From an uncultured bacterium (GTDB lineage Bacteria > Bipolaricaulota > Bipolaricaulia > UBA7950 > UBA9294): 32,992 bases of DNA. The notes beneath the pieces were generated by a model. That model saw only the letters and a list, made by a program, of their open reading frames with translations. It was not told the origin of the DNA and did not search any database. Both the position numbers and the translations under genes were made by a program. How positions within the stretch are numbered: position 1 is the first letter of the stretch; every line of letters starts with the position of its first letter. The stretch spans positions 1 through 32,992 of the forward strand of contig CAIMCX010000057.1 of assembly GCA_903839615.1 (NCBI GenBank). Direction: 5' to 3'. Below are positions 17,786 to 25,556 of this stretch, piece after piece.

Positions 17786-17817
17786 AGCGAGAGACCTCCG
17801 AAAGGTGCGATGCGCCG

Positions 17818-17845
17818 ATTATAGTGCCGCACGGGGAGGCCGCAA
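17818..17845 (-). promoter_or_regulatory. Sigma70-like promoter for aspS
   Basis: Minus strand TTGCGG (17845-17840), 16-nt spacer, TATAAT (17823-17818). Confidence 0.6.
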
Positions 17846-17874
17846 TTGCAGCGCTGACGTGGGGTGGCGAAGAG

Positions 17875-18909
17875 CTAGGCGTCCGAGAGGGAGCCTTTGA
17901 AGAACCGGCGATCCATGTTCCTCTCCCAGTCGGTGAAATCCCCGTCTTCGCCGTCCGTGGCGATGTGTGTCTTGATCATGTTGAGCTTGGCGGAGAGGTT
18001 GTCGAAGTGGTACACGGCGACGGCTTCGGCGCTCTTTGGGACCATCGCTGCGGCGTACTCCAGCTCCCCGTGGTGCGAGATCAGGATGTGCTCAAGCAGT
18101 ACGGGCATTCTTGGGTCGGCCCACGTGAGCGCCTTAGCCTCGTCCCGGACCATGTCGCGTCCCAAGAGCAGGTGGCCGATCAGCTGGCCGGCGAAGCCGT
18201 AGCGAGGAGCGATCGGATTTTCGAACTCCTCGAGCTTCCCGATGTCGTGCAGGATCGCACCGGCGACGGCAAGGCCGCGATGCAGACGCAGGCCGGCCTG
18301 GTCTTCGGCGAAACGTGCGACGCCTTCCGCGACCTCGAGCGTGTGCTCGAGGAGGCCGCCGATGTAGGCATGGTGATTGGAGACGGCAGCGGGCAGTTCG
18401 CGGAACTCCTTCGCCGTTCGAGTGAGAAGACGAGTCGTGAGCAAACGCAGCGGTTCCGGCTCGATGGTCGCTGCGAGCGCCATGAGGCTGGCCCACATCT
18501 CGTCGAGGTTCCTCTCCGACGTCGGAACCAGGAGCGCGGGGTCGAAGCCTGGCAGCTTGCCACCGTCGCGCTCCTCCGGCGTGAGCCTACGAATCGATTC
18601 GACGATGAGCTGAAGCGCATTGCGGTACGTCTCCACTCTCGCCTGAACGGAGACGAAGTCGCCCTCATCGAACTCGCTCGCGTACCGCTGACTGGCCTCC
18701 GCCCACGCCCGAGCAGGGAGGGTGCCCGATCGGTCGGCGAGGATGAGCTCGAGGTACGGATCTCCGGTCCGAGTCGAGCGCTGAGCCTTCTTCTTGACGA
18801 GGAAGCACTGTCCAACGCGGGTTCCTTCGCGAAGGTCGGAGATCGGCACATGAAGGAGGGAGTAGGGTACCTCTCCCCGGAGTCGATCCATCAGCCGTTC
18901 CTGCGACAT
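17875..18909 (-). CDS. YhaM-like 3'-5' exoribonuclease (OB-fold plus HD domain)
   Basis: LELILADRSGTLPARAWAEASQRYASEFDEGDFVSVQARVETYRNALQLIVESIRRL (OB fold); HHAYIGGLLEHTLEVAEG...AGAILHDIGKLEEF (HD). ATG 18909 preceded by AAAGGA. Confidence 0.88.
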   Translation of the reverse strand: MSQERLMDRLRGEVPYSLLHVPISDLREGTRVGQCFLVKKKAQRSTRTGDPYLELILADRSGTLPARAWAEASQRYASEFDEGDFVSVQARVETYRNALQLIVESIRRLTPEERDGGKLPGFDPALLVPTSERNLDEMWASLMALAATIEPEPLRLLTTRLLTRTAKEFRELPAAVSNHHAYIGGLLEHTLEVAEGVARFAEDQAGLRLHRGLAVAGAILHDIGKLEEFENPIAPRYGFAGQLIGHLLLGRDMVRDEAKALTWADPRMPVLLEHILISHHGELEYAAAMVPKSAEAVAVYHFDNLSAKLNMIKTHIATDGEDGDFTDWERNMDRRFFKGSLSDA

Positions 18910-19022
18910 GCCGTCCTTTCTTTGGGCGGATCTCGCAACGCTCTCGCGTTCCGCCTCAACGCTCATCGAGTCCGGGACTGCCCTGCCATCGAAGCTACGC
19001 CCAGTCCGTAGTGGAGTGTCTC

Positions 19023-19841
19023 CTAGCTTCCGCAGGTCGCCGGTGCCGGGGTCGGGACCAACGGATGCGACACGAGAGGCAGCGAGTCCTGATCGCCGTT
19101 CTCGTTGATCTCATACGGCGTGTCGCGAATCCCGTCGTGGTTGGCGTCTACCGCGGTGAAGCTGCCCCAGTAGTTGCCACTCGTAGCGTCATTCCAGTAG
19201 TTCCGCTCGTCGGAGAAAGCGTTGTGGATGTTGTCGACGAACGCGTTGCGGAGGATGGAGTTGGCCGTCGACCCGAGGTTCAGGTAAGCGCCCATCGAGG
19301 AGCCGGCGATGAGGTTGTCCCAAATGTCGTTCTTGTCAGAGGAGTCGAGCCACAGGGCGGTGTCGTTCCTCTCGAAGGTGCAGTTCAAGACCTGATTCTC
19401 ATCGGAGAAGAAGAAGTGGGCCCCGTCCGTGTTCTTCTCGAAGGTGCACCCGGAGATTCGGATGTAGGCCGCGAAGTTGAGAGTGATCCCGGCCCAGTCT
19501 GCCTCGAAGGTAGAGTCCTCGATGCTTGCGTTTCGCACGTAACTGAGGGCAATCGCGGCCGTTTCCGCGCCGGAGATCTCCACGTCACGGATCACGAAGG
19601 GACGAGTGGTGCCATGGACGTAGATTCCGTACCGGTTATCTCCTGCATCGATGGACCACCCCTGGATCATGTACGGGTCCTCGAACGTCCCGCTGCCCGA
19701 GCAGACCCCGTTGTCGGCCGTGAACTCGTAGTCGCTGCCGATCGCGATGACTGCGTGGGCGACTCGGTCGCTTGCCGCGGCGAACAAGGTCAGAGAAAGG
19801 ACAAAGACCAGGGTGCAGAAGAACAGTGCACCATGTTTCAT
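19023..19841 (-). CDS. Secreted NosD-like right-handed beta-helix protein
   Basis: Signal peptide MKHGALFFCTLVFVLSLTLFAAAS; beta-helix rungs; C-terminal 'SGNYWGSFTAVDANHDGIRDTPYEI' typical of NosD-like proteins; AAAGGAGTGG SD. Confidence 0.87.
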   Translation of the reverse strand: MKHGALFFCTLVFVLSLTLFAAASDRVAHAVIAIGSDYEFTADNGVCSGSGTFEDPYMIQGWSIDAGDNRYGIYVHGTTRPFVIRDVEISGAETAAIALSYVRNASIEDSTFEADWAGITLNFAAYIRISGCTFEKNTDGAHFFFSDENQVLNCTFERNDTALWLDSSDKNDIWDNLIAGSSMGAYLNLGSTANSILRNAFVDNIHNAFSDERNYWNDATSGNYWGSFTAVDANHDGIRDTPYEINENGDQDSLPLVSHPLVPTPAPATCGS

Positions 19842-19948
19842 AGCTCACCACTCCTTTTGGCATTCCGTGCCGGGCGCGTGCATCCATGATACACGCTCGA
19901 ACGTGTCTGGTGAAGCCAATCGTGCGCTCGAGATGCGACGCAGTTCCC

Positions 19949-20782
19949 TCAGATAGACGTCCGCCTGCGCACCAGGTCGAGGAGCCCGATGCGCACGTCG
20001 CGGTGGCGGAAGAAGACGGCGAGCGCCATGCCGGCGGCGAAGCCCCCGATGTGAGCGAACCATGCGACTCCGCTCCCGGCGCCGAGGGACGTCGCGCTGC
20101 TGATAACCTGGAGGAGAATCCAGATCCCCAGCACGACCACGGCCGGGATGGAGATGAGGCGGATGAAGAAGAAGATCGGGATGACGGTCAGGATCCGCGA
20201 CGTCGGGAAGAGCATGAAGTAGGCGCCGAGCACCCCGGCGATCGCGCCGGACGCACCGATCTGCGGAATGGTCGAGTGAGGGCTCAAGGCCATCTGGGCC
20301 AGTCCTGCCGCGATGCCACACAAGAGGTAGAAGGCGATGAATCGGCCCCGGCCCATCGCGCCTTCCACGTTGTCGCCGAAGACCCAGAGGTAAAGCATGT
20401 TGCCAAGGACATGCAGCAGGCTGCCGTGCAGAAACATGGACGTGATCAAGGTGAGCCAGATCGGGATCGTGATCGTGGGCGGCAGATCGTGGCCGGAGGT
20501 GAACTCCGCCGGAACGAGGCCGTACTGCAACGTGAATGCATCCCCCGCCGGGACGGCGAGGTTGGCAGCGCCCGACGTTGCCTGGAGGTAGTTCGTGTAC
20601 GCAGGGGGGACGGCCACGGGTGGGGTGAGTCCGCTCTCCGCCCACGGGCGAAGATCGAGCAAGACGGCCGGGCGGGTCGCAAGATACCCCTGATAGAGGA
20701 AGACAAGGAGGTTGAGCACGATGAGAGTCACCGTCACGGCAGGGAAGCGTTGGCTGCGCATCGCGTCGCGAATCGGAATCAT
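19949..20782 (-). CDS. Rhomboid-family intramembrane serine protease
   Basis: LHGSLLHVLGNMLYLWVFGDNVE; GASGAIAGVLGAYF (GxSG serine); WFAHIGGFAAGM (catalytic His). Confidence 0.94.
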   Translation of the reverse strand: MIPIRDAMRSQRFPAVTVTLIVLNLLVFLYQGYLATRPAVLLDLRPWAESGLTPPVAVPPAYTNYLQATSGAANLAVPAGDAFTLQYGLVPAEFTSGHDLPPTITIPIWLTLITSMFLHGSLLHVLGNMLYLWVFGDNVEGAMGRGRFIAFYLLCGIAAGLAQMALSPHSTIPQIGASGAIAGVLGAYFMLFPTSRILTVIPIFFFIRLISIPAVVVLGIWILLQVISSATSLGAGSGVAWFAHIGGFAAGMALAVFFRHRDVRIGLLDLVRRRTSI

Positions 20783-20788
20783 GAGAAA

Positions 20789-20817
20789 ATGGTAGCGATG
20801 GCGCTTCGGGCCGGCAA
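20789..20817 (-). promoter_or_regulatory. Promoter for rhomboid gene with little or no 5' leader
   Basis: Minus strand TTGCCG (20817-20812), 17-nt spacer, TACCAT (20794-20789), then only TTTCTC before ATG at 20782. Confidence 0.5.
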
Positions 20818-20821
20818 ACGA

Positions 20822-20849
20822 TTGACCCTGTCTCTCTACGCACTACACT
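20822..20849 (+). promoter_or_regulatory. Promoter for M42 peptidase operon
   Basis: TTGACC (20822-20827), 16-nt spacer, TACACT (20844-20849). Confidence 0.5.
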
Positions 20850-20872
20850 GTGTACCGTCGCAAGGAGGTTTC

Positions 20873-21904
20873 ATGGAGCTGTTGAAGAGGCTGACAGAGG
20901 CCACGGGTGTCCCCGGCTATGAGGGGCCGATTCGCCGCGTCATCATCGAAGCGCTTGCCGGTCATGTCGATTCCGTGGACGTGGATCTCCTCGGCAACGT
21001 GATTGCGCACAAAGAGGGCAAGGGTCCGGTGGTCGCCGTCGCGGGGCACATGGACGAGATCGGCTTCCTCGCGTCGCACATCGAGGAGAAGTCCGGCTTC
21101 TTGCGCGTGCAGCCGCTCGGCGGTTTCGACCCCGTGACGCTCGTGGCACAGCGCGTCATCGTGCACGCGCAGGGAGGCGAACTCATTGGCTGCATTGGGC
21201 GAAAGCCGATTCACATCCTCACGGATGAGGAGAAGAAGAAGCCCGTCGAGATGAGCGACCTGTTCGTCGACCTGGGCCTGCCCGGCGACGACGTGGCGAA
21301 GCTCGTGGCGCTCGGCGATGTTGTGACCCTGAGGCAGGACTTCGTGGCCTACGGCGACGTGGTCTCCGGGAAGGCCATTGACGACCGGGTCGGCGTCTAC
21401 GTGGCGCTGGAGGCGATGAAGCGCGCGAAAAAGGTTGCCTGCGATCTCTACTTCGTGGCGACGACCCAAGAAGAGGTCGGCGTCCGCGGGGCGACGGTCG
21501 CCGGCTATCGGATCAACCCCCAGATGTCGATTGCACTCGACGTGTGTATCGCCGCCGACACGCCTGGGGTTCCGGATCGGGACCAGGTATCGCAAATGCG
21601 GAAGGGCGTCGCTCTGTCACTCAAGGATGCGCGATCGATTTCTCACCCGGGCCTTGTCCGCGCGTTCCGCGACCTGGCCGAGAAGAAGAAGATCCCGTAC
21701 CAGGTCACGCTGGCAACGCGAGGCGGGACGGACGCGGGTGCGATGCAACTGGCGCGCGATGGATCGGCGGCCATCACGTTGTCGATTCCGACTCGCTATG
21801 TGCACTCGGTCGTCGAGACGGTCCACGTTGCCGACATCGAGGCCGCAATCGCTTTGTTGGCCGCATTCCTTGAGACGGCCGACAAGGTGGATCTGTCAGG
21901 ATGA
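20873..21904 (+). CDS. M42-family glutamyl aminopeptidase-like metallopeptidase
   Basis: LLKRLTEATGVPGYEGPIRRVI; VAVAGHMDEIGFLASHIEEKSGFLRVQPLGGFDP; ATTQEEVGVRGATVAGYRINPQMSIALDV; TRGGTDAGAMQLARDGSAAITLSIPTRYVHS. ATG 20873 after AAGGAGGT; the 672-aa ORF in the track is overextended. Confidence 0.94.
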   Translation: MELLKRLTEATGVPGYEGPIRRVIIEALAGHVDSVDVDLLGNVIAHKEGKGPVVAVAGHMDEIGFLASHIEEKSGFLRVQPLGGFDPVTLVAQRVIVHAQGGELIGCIGRKPIHILTDEEKKKPVEMSDLFVDLGLPGDDVAKLVALGDVVTLRQDFVAYGDVVSGKAIDDRVGVYVALEAMKRAKKVACDLYFVATTQEEVGVRGATVAGYRINPQMSIALDVCIAADTPGVPDRDQVSQMRKGVALSLKDARSISHPGLVRAFRDLAEKKKIPYQVTLATRGGTDAGAMQLARDGSAAITLSIPTRYVHSVVETVHVADIEAAIALLAAFLETADKVDLSG

Positions 21905-23262
21905 CGCGCCGCACGCTGTTTAGGGACTTCGACGTGGTCGTGACCATGGATGCCGCCGGGCGGGAGATCCCCGGTGGCTTCGTTTTGGTCGAGGGAAACC
22001 ACGTCGTCCGCGTGGGAGAGGATCCGGACGGCATTCGGGCCGACGAGGTCGTCGAGGGCAAAGGGAAGGTTCTGCTCCCCGGATTCGTCAACACACATCA
22101 CCATCTGTACCAGTCGCTCTTCCGCTGCGTCCCGGGAGCGGCGAATGCCGAGCTGTTCGACTGGCTTGTCTTCTTGTACAAGCGTTGGGGACGGATCGAC
22201 GAGGATGCGGCACGCGTATCGTCGGCCGTGGCGACGAGCGAGCTCCTGCTGTCCGGAGCCACAACGACGAGCGACCACTGCTACCTCTTCCCGCGCGGGG
22301 GCGGGGCGATTCTCGATGCCGACATCGAGGGGGCACGAATCTCGGGGATTCGGTTCCACCCGTGTCGCGGATCGATGTCGCTGTCGGAGAAGGACGGTGG
22401 CCTGCCACCGGATCTTGTTGTGCAGAGCGAGACGGAGATTCTCGCGGACTGCCGTCGGGTCATCGAGCAGTACCACGATTCCGCGCCCTTGTCGATGTTG
22501 CGCATCGCGCTCGCCCCCTGTTCTCCCTTCTCCGTCACAGCGAGCCTGATGCGCGAGTCGATCGATCTAGCGGAGGAATATGGGGTGCTGTTGCACACAC
22601 ACCTTGCCGAGACGCGCGACGAAGAAGCCTACTGCATGGAGCGTTTCGGGCGTCGGCCGGTCGACCTCATGGAGGACTTGGGCTGGCTGCGCGATGACGT
22701 CTGGTTTGCCCACCTCGTCGTTCTGAGTGATGCAGACATCGCCAAGCTGGGACAAGCGCGAGTGGGAATGGCGCACTGCCCGAGTTCCAACATGGCGCTT
22801 GGGTCGGGTATCGCCCGCGTGAGCGACATGCTCGAATCGGGCGTCCGCGTCGGCCTTGCCGTCGACGGGTCGGCCAGCAACGACACCTCGAACATGATCC
22901 GCGAAGTGCGACAGACTCTGCTCCTGCAACGCGTGCGCTACGGAGCAAGTGCGCTATCGGCTCGGCAGGCACTGCGAATGGCCACGATGGGAGGCGCGTC
23001 GGTGTTGCGCCGAGATGACGAGCTGGGGTCGCTCGAACCCGGGAAGGCGGCCGATCTGATCGCGTTCGACATGTCCGACATCGCGTTCGCCGGCGCTGTT
23101 GCCGATCCTGTGGCTGCGCTCGTTCATTGCGCTGCGGACCGCGTCTCGCTGTCCATGGTCAACGGAGAGTGGCGCGTGCGGGACGGGCATCTTGTCTGCG
23201 AAGACATCGAGGACCTGGTTGCAGAGCACAACGGCATCGCACGGCGACTGGTCGCGCCATGA
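21901..23262 (+). CDS. Amidohydrolase, 8-oxoguanine deaminase-like
   Basis: LPGFVNTHHHLYQSLFRCVPGAANAELFDWLVFLYKRWGRID; RGSMSLSEKDGGLPPDLVVQSE; HTHLAETRDEEAYCMERFG; AHLVVLSDADI; GLAVDGSASNDTSNM. Overlaps M42 stop by ATGA. Confidence 0.88.
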   Translation: MTRRTLFRDFDVVVTMDAAGREIPGGFVLVEGNHVVRVGEDPDGIRADEVVEGKGKVLLPGFVNTHHHLYQSLFRCVPGAANAELFDWLVFLYKRWGRIDEDAARVSSAVATSELLLSGATTTSDHCYLFPRGGGAILDADIEGARISGIRFHPCRGSMSLSEKDGGLPPDLVVQSETEILADCRRVIEQYHDSAPLSMLRIALAPCSPFSVTASLMRESIDLAEEYGVLLHTHLAETRDEEAYCMERFGRRPVDLMEDLGWLRDDVWFAHLVVLSDADIAKLGQARVGMAHCPSSNMALGSGIARVSDMLESGVRVGLAVDGSASNDTSNMIREVRQTLLLQRVRYGASALSARQALRMATMGGASVLRRDDELGSLEPGKAADLIAFDMSDIAFAGAVADPVAALVHCAADRVSLSMVNGEWRVRDGHLVCEDIEDLVAEHNGIARRLVAP

Positions 23263-23543
23263 TGTGCATTCACGTGGAGATTGGCTTCTCCTTCAAATGG
23301 GAGTTGTCCGACGACTATCGCGAACTCGCGCTTCCCGACGAAGCGGACATCGGGCTCGCCCTTCGGACGCTGGCTGAGCATTTCCCCGCAGTTCAATCGC
23401 GTCTCTTTGCCGGGAGCGGAGAAGTCAGGCGCGATGTCGGCGTCCTTGTGAACGGAGGGAATGCGTTGCGGCGAGACGGCTTGCGCACACGCCTTTCGGA
23501 CGGCGATCGGCTCACGCTGCTTCCCCCGGTCGGCGGAGGGTGA
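23259..23543 (+). CDS. MoaD/ThiS-like ubiquitin-fold protein with C-terminal GGG
   Basis: MMCIHVEIGFSFKWELSDDYRELALPDEADIGLALRTLAEHFPAVQSRLFAGSGEVRRDVGVLVNGGNALRRDGLRTRLSDGDRLTLLPPVGGG; overlaps the preceding stop (ATGATG). 'VLVNG...L.DGD.L.LLPPVGGG' is the MoaD/ThiS signature. Confidence 0.82.
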   Translation: MMCIHVEIGFSFKWELSDDYRELALPDEADIGLALRTLAEHFPAVQSRLFAGSGEVRRDVGVLVNGGNALRRDGLRTRLSDGDRLTLLPPVGGG

Positions 23544-23554
23544 TGCCGAACCGA

Positions 23555-23731
23555 CGGGCTGCTCACACGGCGGATCGTGAGCAGCTGGGGCCGTCCACCC
23601 GACGGATGGGGGACGGCGGGCACCTCGCGTAGTGGGGCGCGGGCTGCTCACAGAGCAGGATTGTGAGCGGCTGGAGCCGTCCACCCGACGGATGGCGGAC
23701 GGCGGGCACCTCGCGTAGCGGGGCGCGGGCT
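23555..23731. repeat. Imperfect ~85-bp tandem repeat, two full units plus a partial third
   Basis: Unit 1 23555-23639 (85 bp), unit 2 23640-23725 (86 bp), both starting CGGGCTGCTCACA and ending GGGGCG; third begins CGGGCT at 23726. Each full unit has two inverted repeats. Confidence 0.85.
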
Positions 23732-23807
23732 ACACGCACGGCGACTTGCGGGCAGCCGGGCTCTGGCAGGGCGGGGTTGGACAGCGGAGCGTTGGGTCAG
23801 AAAGGGA

Positions 23808-23835
23808 ATCGGGGAGTCCCGGAGGGCTCCCCGAT
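23808..23835. terminator. Strong hairpin between convergent genes (no T-tract)
   Basis: ATCGGGGAG-T-CCC-GGA-GGG-CTCCCCGAT: 12 bp with one bulged T. Confidence 0.5.
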
Positions 23836-24029
23836 CGGTGTGGTGGCTATCCGCAAGGAGGTTAGCGGAAGAGCAGCTCTTGGGCTGCGACGATAGCCTG
23901 CCCCATCGATGTGAGGCCGGTGTGAAGGTCCGATGACCGCGTCGTGTGCGTTCTAGGCCGGCCACGGCGGCCCGCGCGGGCCGCTCCAACGCGGTTCCGC
24001 TCAGCGCCGGACGCGAAGGGCGCTCCGTG

Positions 24030-24149
24030 TCATCGTCGCGTACGAAGCGCTTGGCGTTTCGCTTCGACGGCGGCCGCGGGCGGTTCGCCTTACTCCGTCG
24101 CGCGAACCGCTTGGCGCTTCGCCTCGACCGTGGCTGCGAAGCGCGCTTC
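24030..24149 (-). repeat. 60-bp in-frame tandem duplication of thioesterase C-terminus across the stop codon
   Basis: Minus strand, thioesterase frame: EARFAATVEAKRQAVRATE* (24149-24090) then GEPPAAAVEAKRQALRTRR* (24089-24030). Confidence 0.7.
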
Positions 24150-24494
24150 GTCAATCACGAACCTCTCGTGGGTCCCGCGGCCGACGAGTTCGACCTCGTC
24201 GTGGGCTTCGATGCGGAACGAAAGCCGACGACGGTCGACCGCGACAAGTTCGGCGGTCACGGTGACCTTCATCCCCGGCGGGGTCGCAGCGAGGTGTTCG
24301 AGTGAGATAGACGTTCCGACCGTCTTCTGGCCGCTGGGCAGGGTCGGATCGACGAGACCCCGAGCGCACTCCTCGCAGAAGCCGACGAGGACCGGAGTAG
24401 CCAGCACATCCACCAAGCCGCTTCCGAAAGCGCTGGCAAGGTGCTGCTTCTCGACGAGCCATGTCTGGGAGCGACTCGCGCCGACGTCCATCAT
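24090..24494 (-). CDS. FlK-like hot-dog fold thioesterase
   Basis: HLASAFGSGLVDVLATPVLVGFCEECARGLVDPTLPSGQKTVGTSISLEHLAATPPGMKVTVTAELVAVDRRRLSFRIEAHDEVELVGRGTHERFVI; T/E/H positions resemble the FlK family. Confidence 0.82.
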   Translation of the reverse strand: MMDVGASRSQTWLVEKQHLASAFGSGLVDVLATPVLVGFCEECARGLVDPTLPSGQKTVGTSISLEHLAATPPGMKVTVTAELVAVDRRRLSFRIEAHDEVELVGRGTHERFVIDEARFAATVEAKRQAVRATE

Positions 24495-24552
24495 GGGATC
24501 ACCTCTCTACGAAGACGAGCGGGTCCGCGGGCCTGCGTGCCCCGGGAGAGGG

Positions 24553-25356
24553 TCAGGCGGCCGGGGCGAGAGTGTACAGTTCGGGACGGCGATCGGCGAG
24601 CTTGTCGTTTCGCGAGGTGAGCGCCTTGACTCGCGCTCTGGCTAGGTCGACCTCGACCACGGCGGCCTCGACTCGGTTGGCGGACAGACGGAGAAGCGTG
24701 ACGCCGTCTGGGTCGACGACTTGGCTCTCTCCGGTGTAGCGAAGCTCCTTTCCACCGCGCGTTTCGCTGCCGACCCGATTGGCCGTTGCGACGAAAACTC
24801 CGTTCTCCAACGCGCGTACGACCGTCGTCCGCTGCGCGAGTCCCGGAATCACGAGATTCGATGGGTGAGCGATCACGTCCGCTCCCAGAAGCGCGAGCGA
24901 GCGCGCCGCCTCCGGGAAGAGATGGTCGAAGCAGATCATGATCCCGACGCGAGCGCCGGCGGCGTGAGTTACAGAGAAGGGGCGATCCCCCGGAACGAAG
25001 AAGAGTTTCTCTGCGCCGAAGAGATGGATCTTGCGGTACGTCGTCAGGTGGCCGAGGGGGCAGACAAGGACGGCTGAGTTGTAGATGCCGGTGGGCGCCG
25101 CCTCCGGGAGACCGGCCACAACAGAACAGTCCTGTGCGCGCGCGAAGCGAATGAGCTCCTGCGTTGTCTCGCCCTCCGGGATCGGCTCGGCGAAGCGCGC
25201 GACCTCTTCCGCATCGACGAATTGATAGCCCGACGCGAAGAACTCAGGCAGGACCCACAGGTCAGCGCGATGGTGCTCCATCAAGCCGCAGGCGAGATCG
25301 AGATTGCGATGCGGCTGGCCGAACGTCGGATTCGTCTGGGCGATTCCAATGCGCAT
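24553..25356 (-). CDS. Carbon-nitrogen hydrolase (nitrilase superfamily)
   Basis: LWVLPEFFASGYQF (Glu), YRKIHLFGAEKLFFVPGD (Lys), GIMICFDHLFPEAARSLALLGADVIAHPSNLV (Cys). Confidence 0.93.
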   Translation of the reverse strand: MRIGIAQTNPTFGQPHRNLDLACGLMEHHRADLWVLPEFFASGYQFVDAEEVARFAEPIPEGETTQELIRFARAQDCSVVAGLPEAAPTGIYNSAVLVCPLGHLTTYRKIHLFGAEKLFFVPGDRPFSVTHAAGARVGIMICFDHLFPEAARSLALLGADVIAHPSNLVIPGLAQRTTVVRALENGVFVATANRVGSETRGGKELRYTGESQVVDPDGVTLLRLSANRVEAAVVEVDLARARVKALTSRNDKLADRRPELYTLAPAA

Positions 25357-25379
25357 GCGCTACGACCCTTCTTCGGAGA

Positions 25380-25399
25380 GGCTGCCGCTAGCGGCAGCC
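25380..25399. repeat. Perfect 20-bp palindrome
   Basis: GGCTGCCGCTAGCGGCAGCC equals its own reverse complement. Confidence 0.95.
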
Positions 25400-25477
25400 G
25401 CAGCTACCGACGTAGAACTTCGCGACTAGGATGATCGCGACGAGCACGTAGAAGATAGCGGAGTAGTCCTGTCTCAT
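25388..25477 (-). CDS. Putative 29-aa single-TM micropeptide
   Basis: Minus strand: GGGAGGG-AAC-ATG start; MRQDYSAIFYVLVAIILVAKFYVGSCGCR*. One central hydrophobic helix. Too short for the ORF track. Confidence 0.55.
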   Translation of the reverse strand: MRQDYSAIFYVLVAIILVAKFYVGSCGCR

Positions 25478-25556
25478 GTTCCCTCCCTCGCGGCGCAACG
25501 TCGCGCGCCGTCTCCGTAACTCCAGATTGCGCCCACTTCCGTCATTCTAGCACTCC

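Noticed and set aside
19886-20872. N-terminal extension of the 672-aa M42 ORF
   Set aside because: The extension is antisense to the rhomboid gene; a good SD and ATG at 20873 start the real peptidase.
23540-23860. CRISPR-like array
   Set aside because: Only two and a fraction units, repeat and unit are contiguous without variable spacers, and no cas genes nearby.
23124-24154. Minus-strand ORFs sharing 'TRGARRPPSVGWTAPAAH'
   Set aside because: The shared peptide only reflects the 85-bp tandem DNA repeat; no start signals, and they overlap MoaD-like and thioesterase genes.
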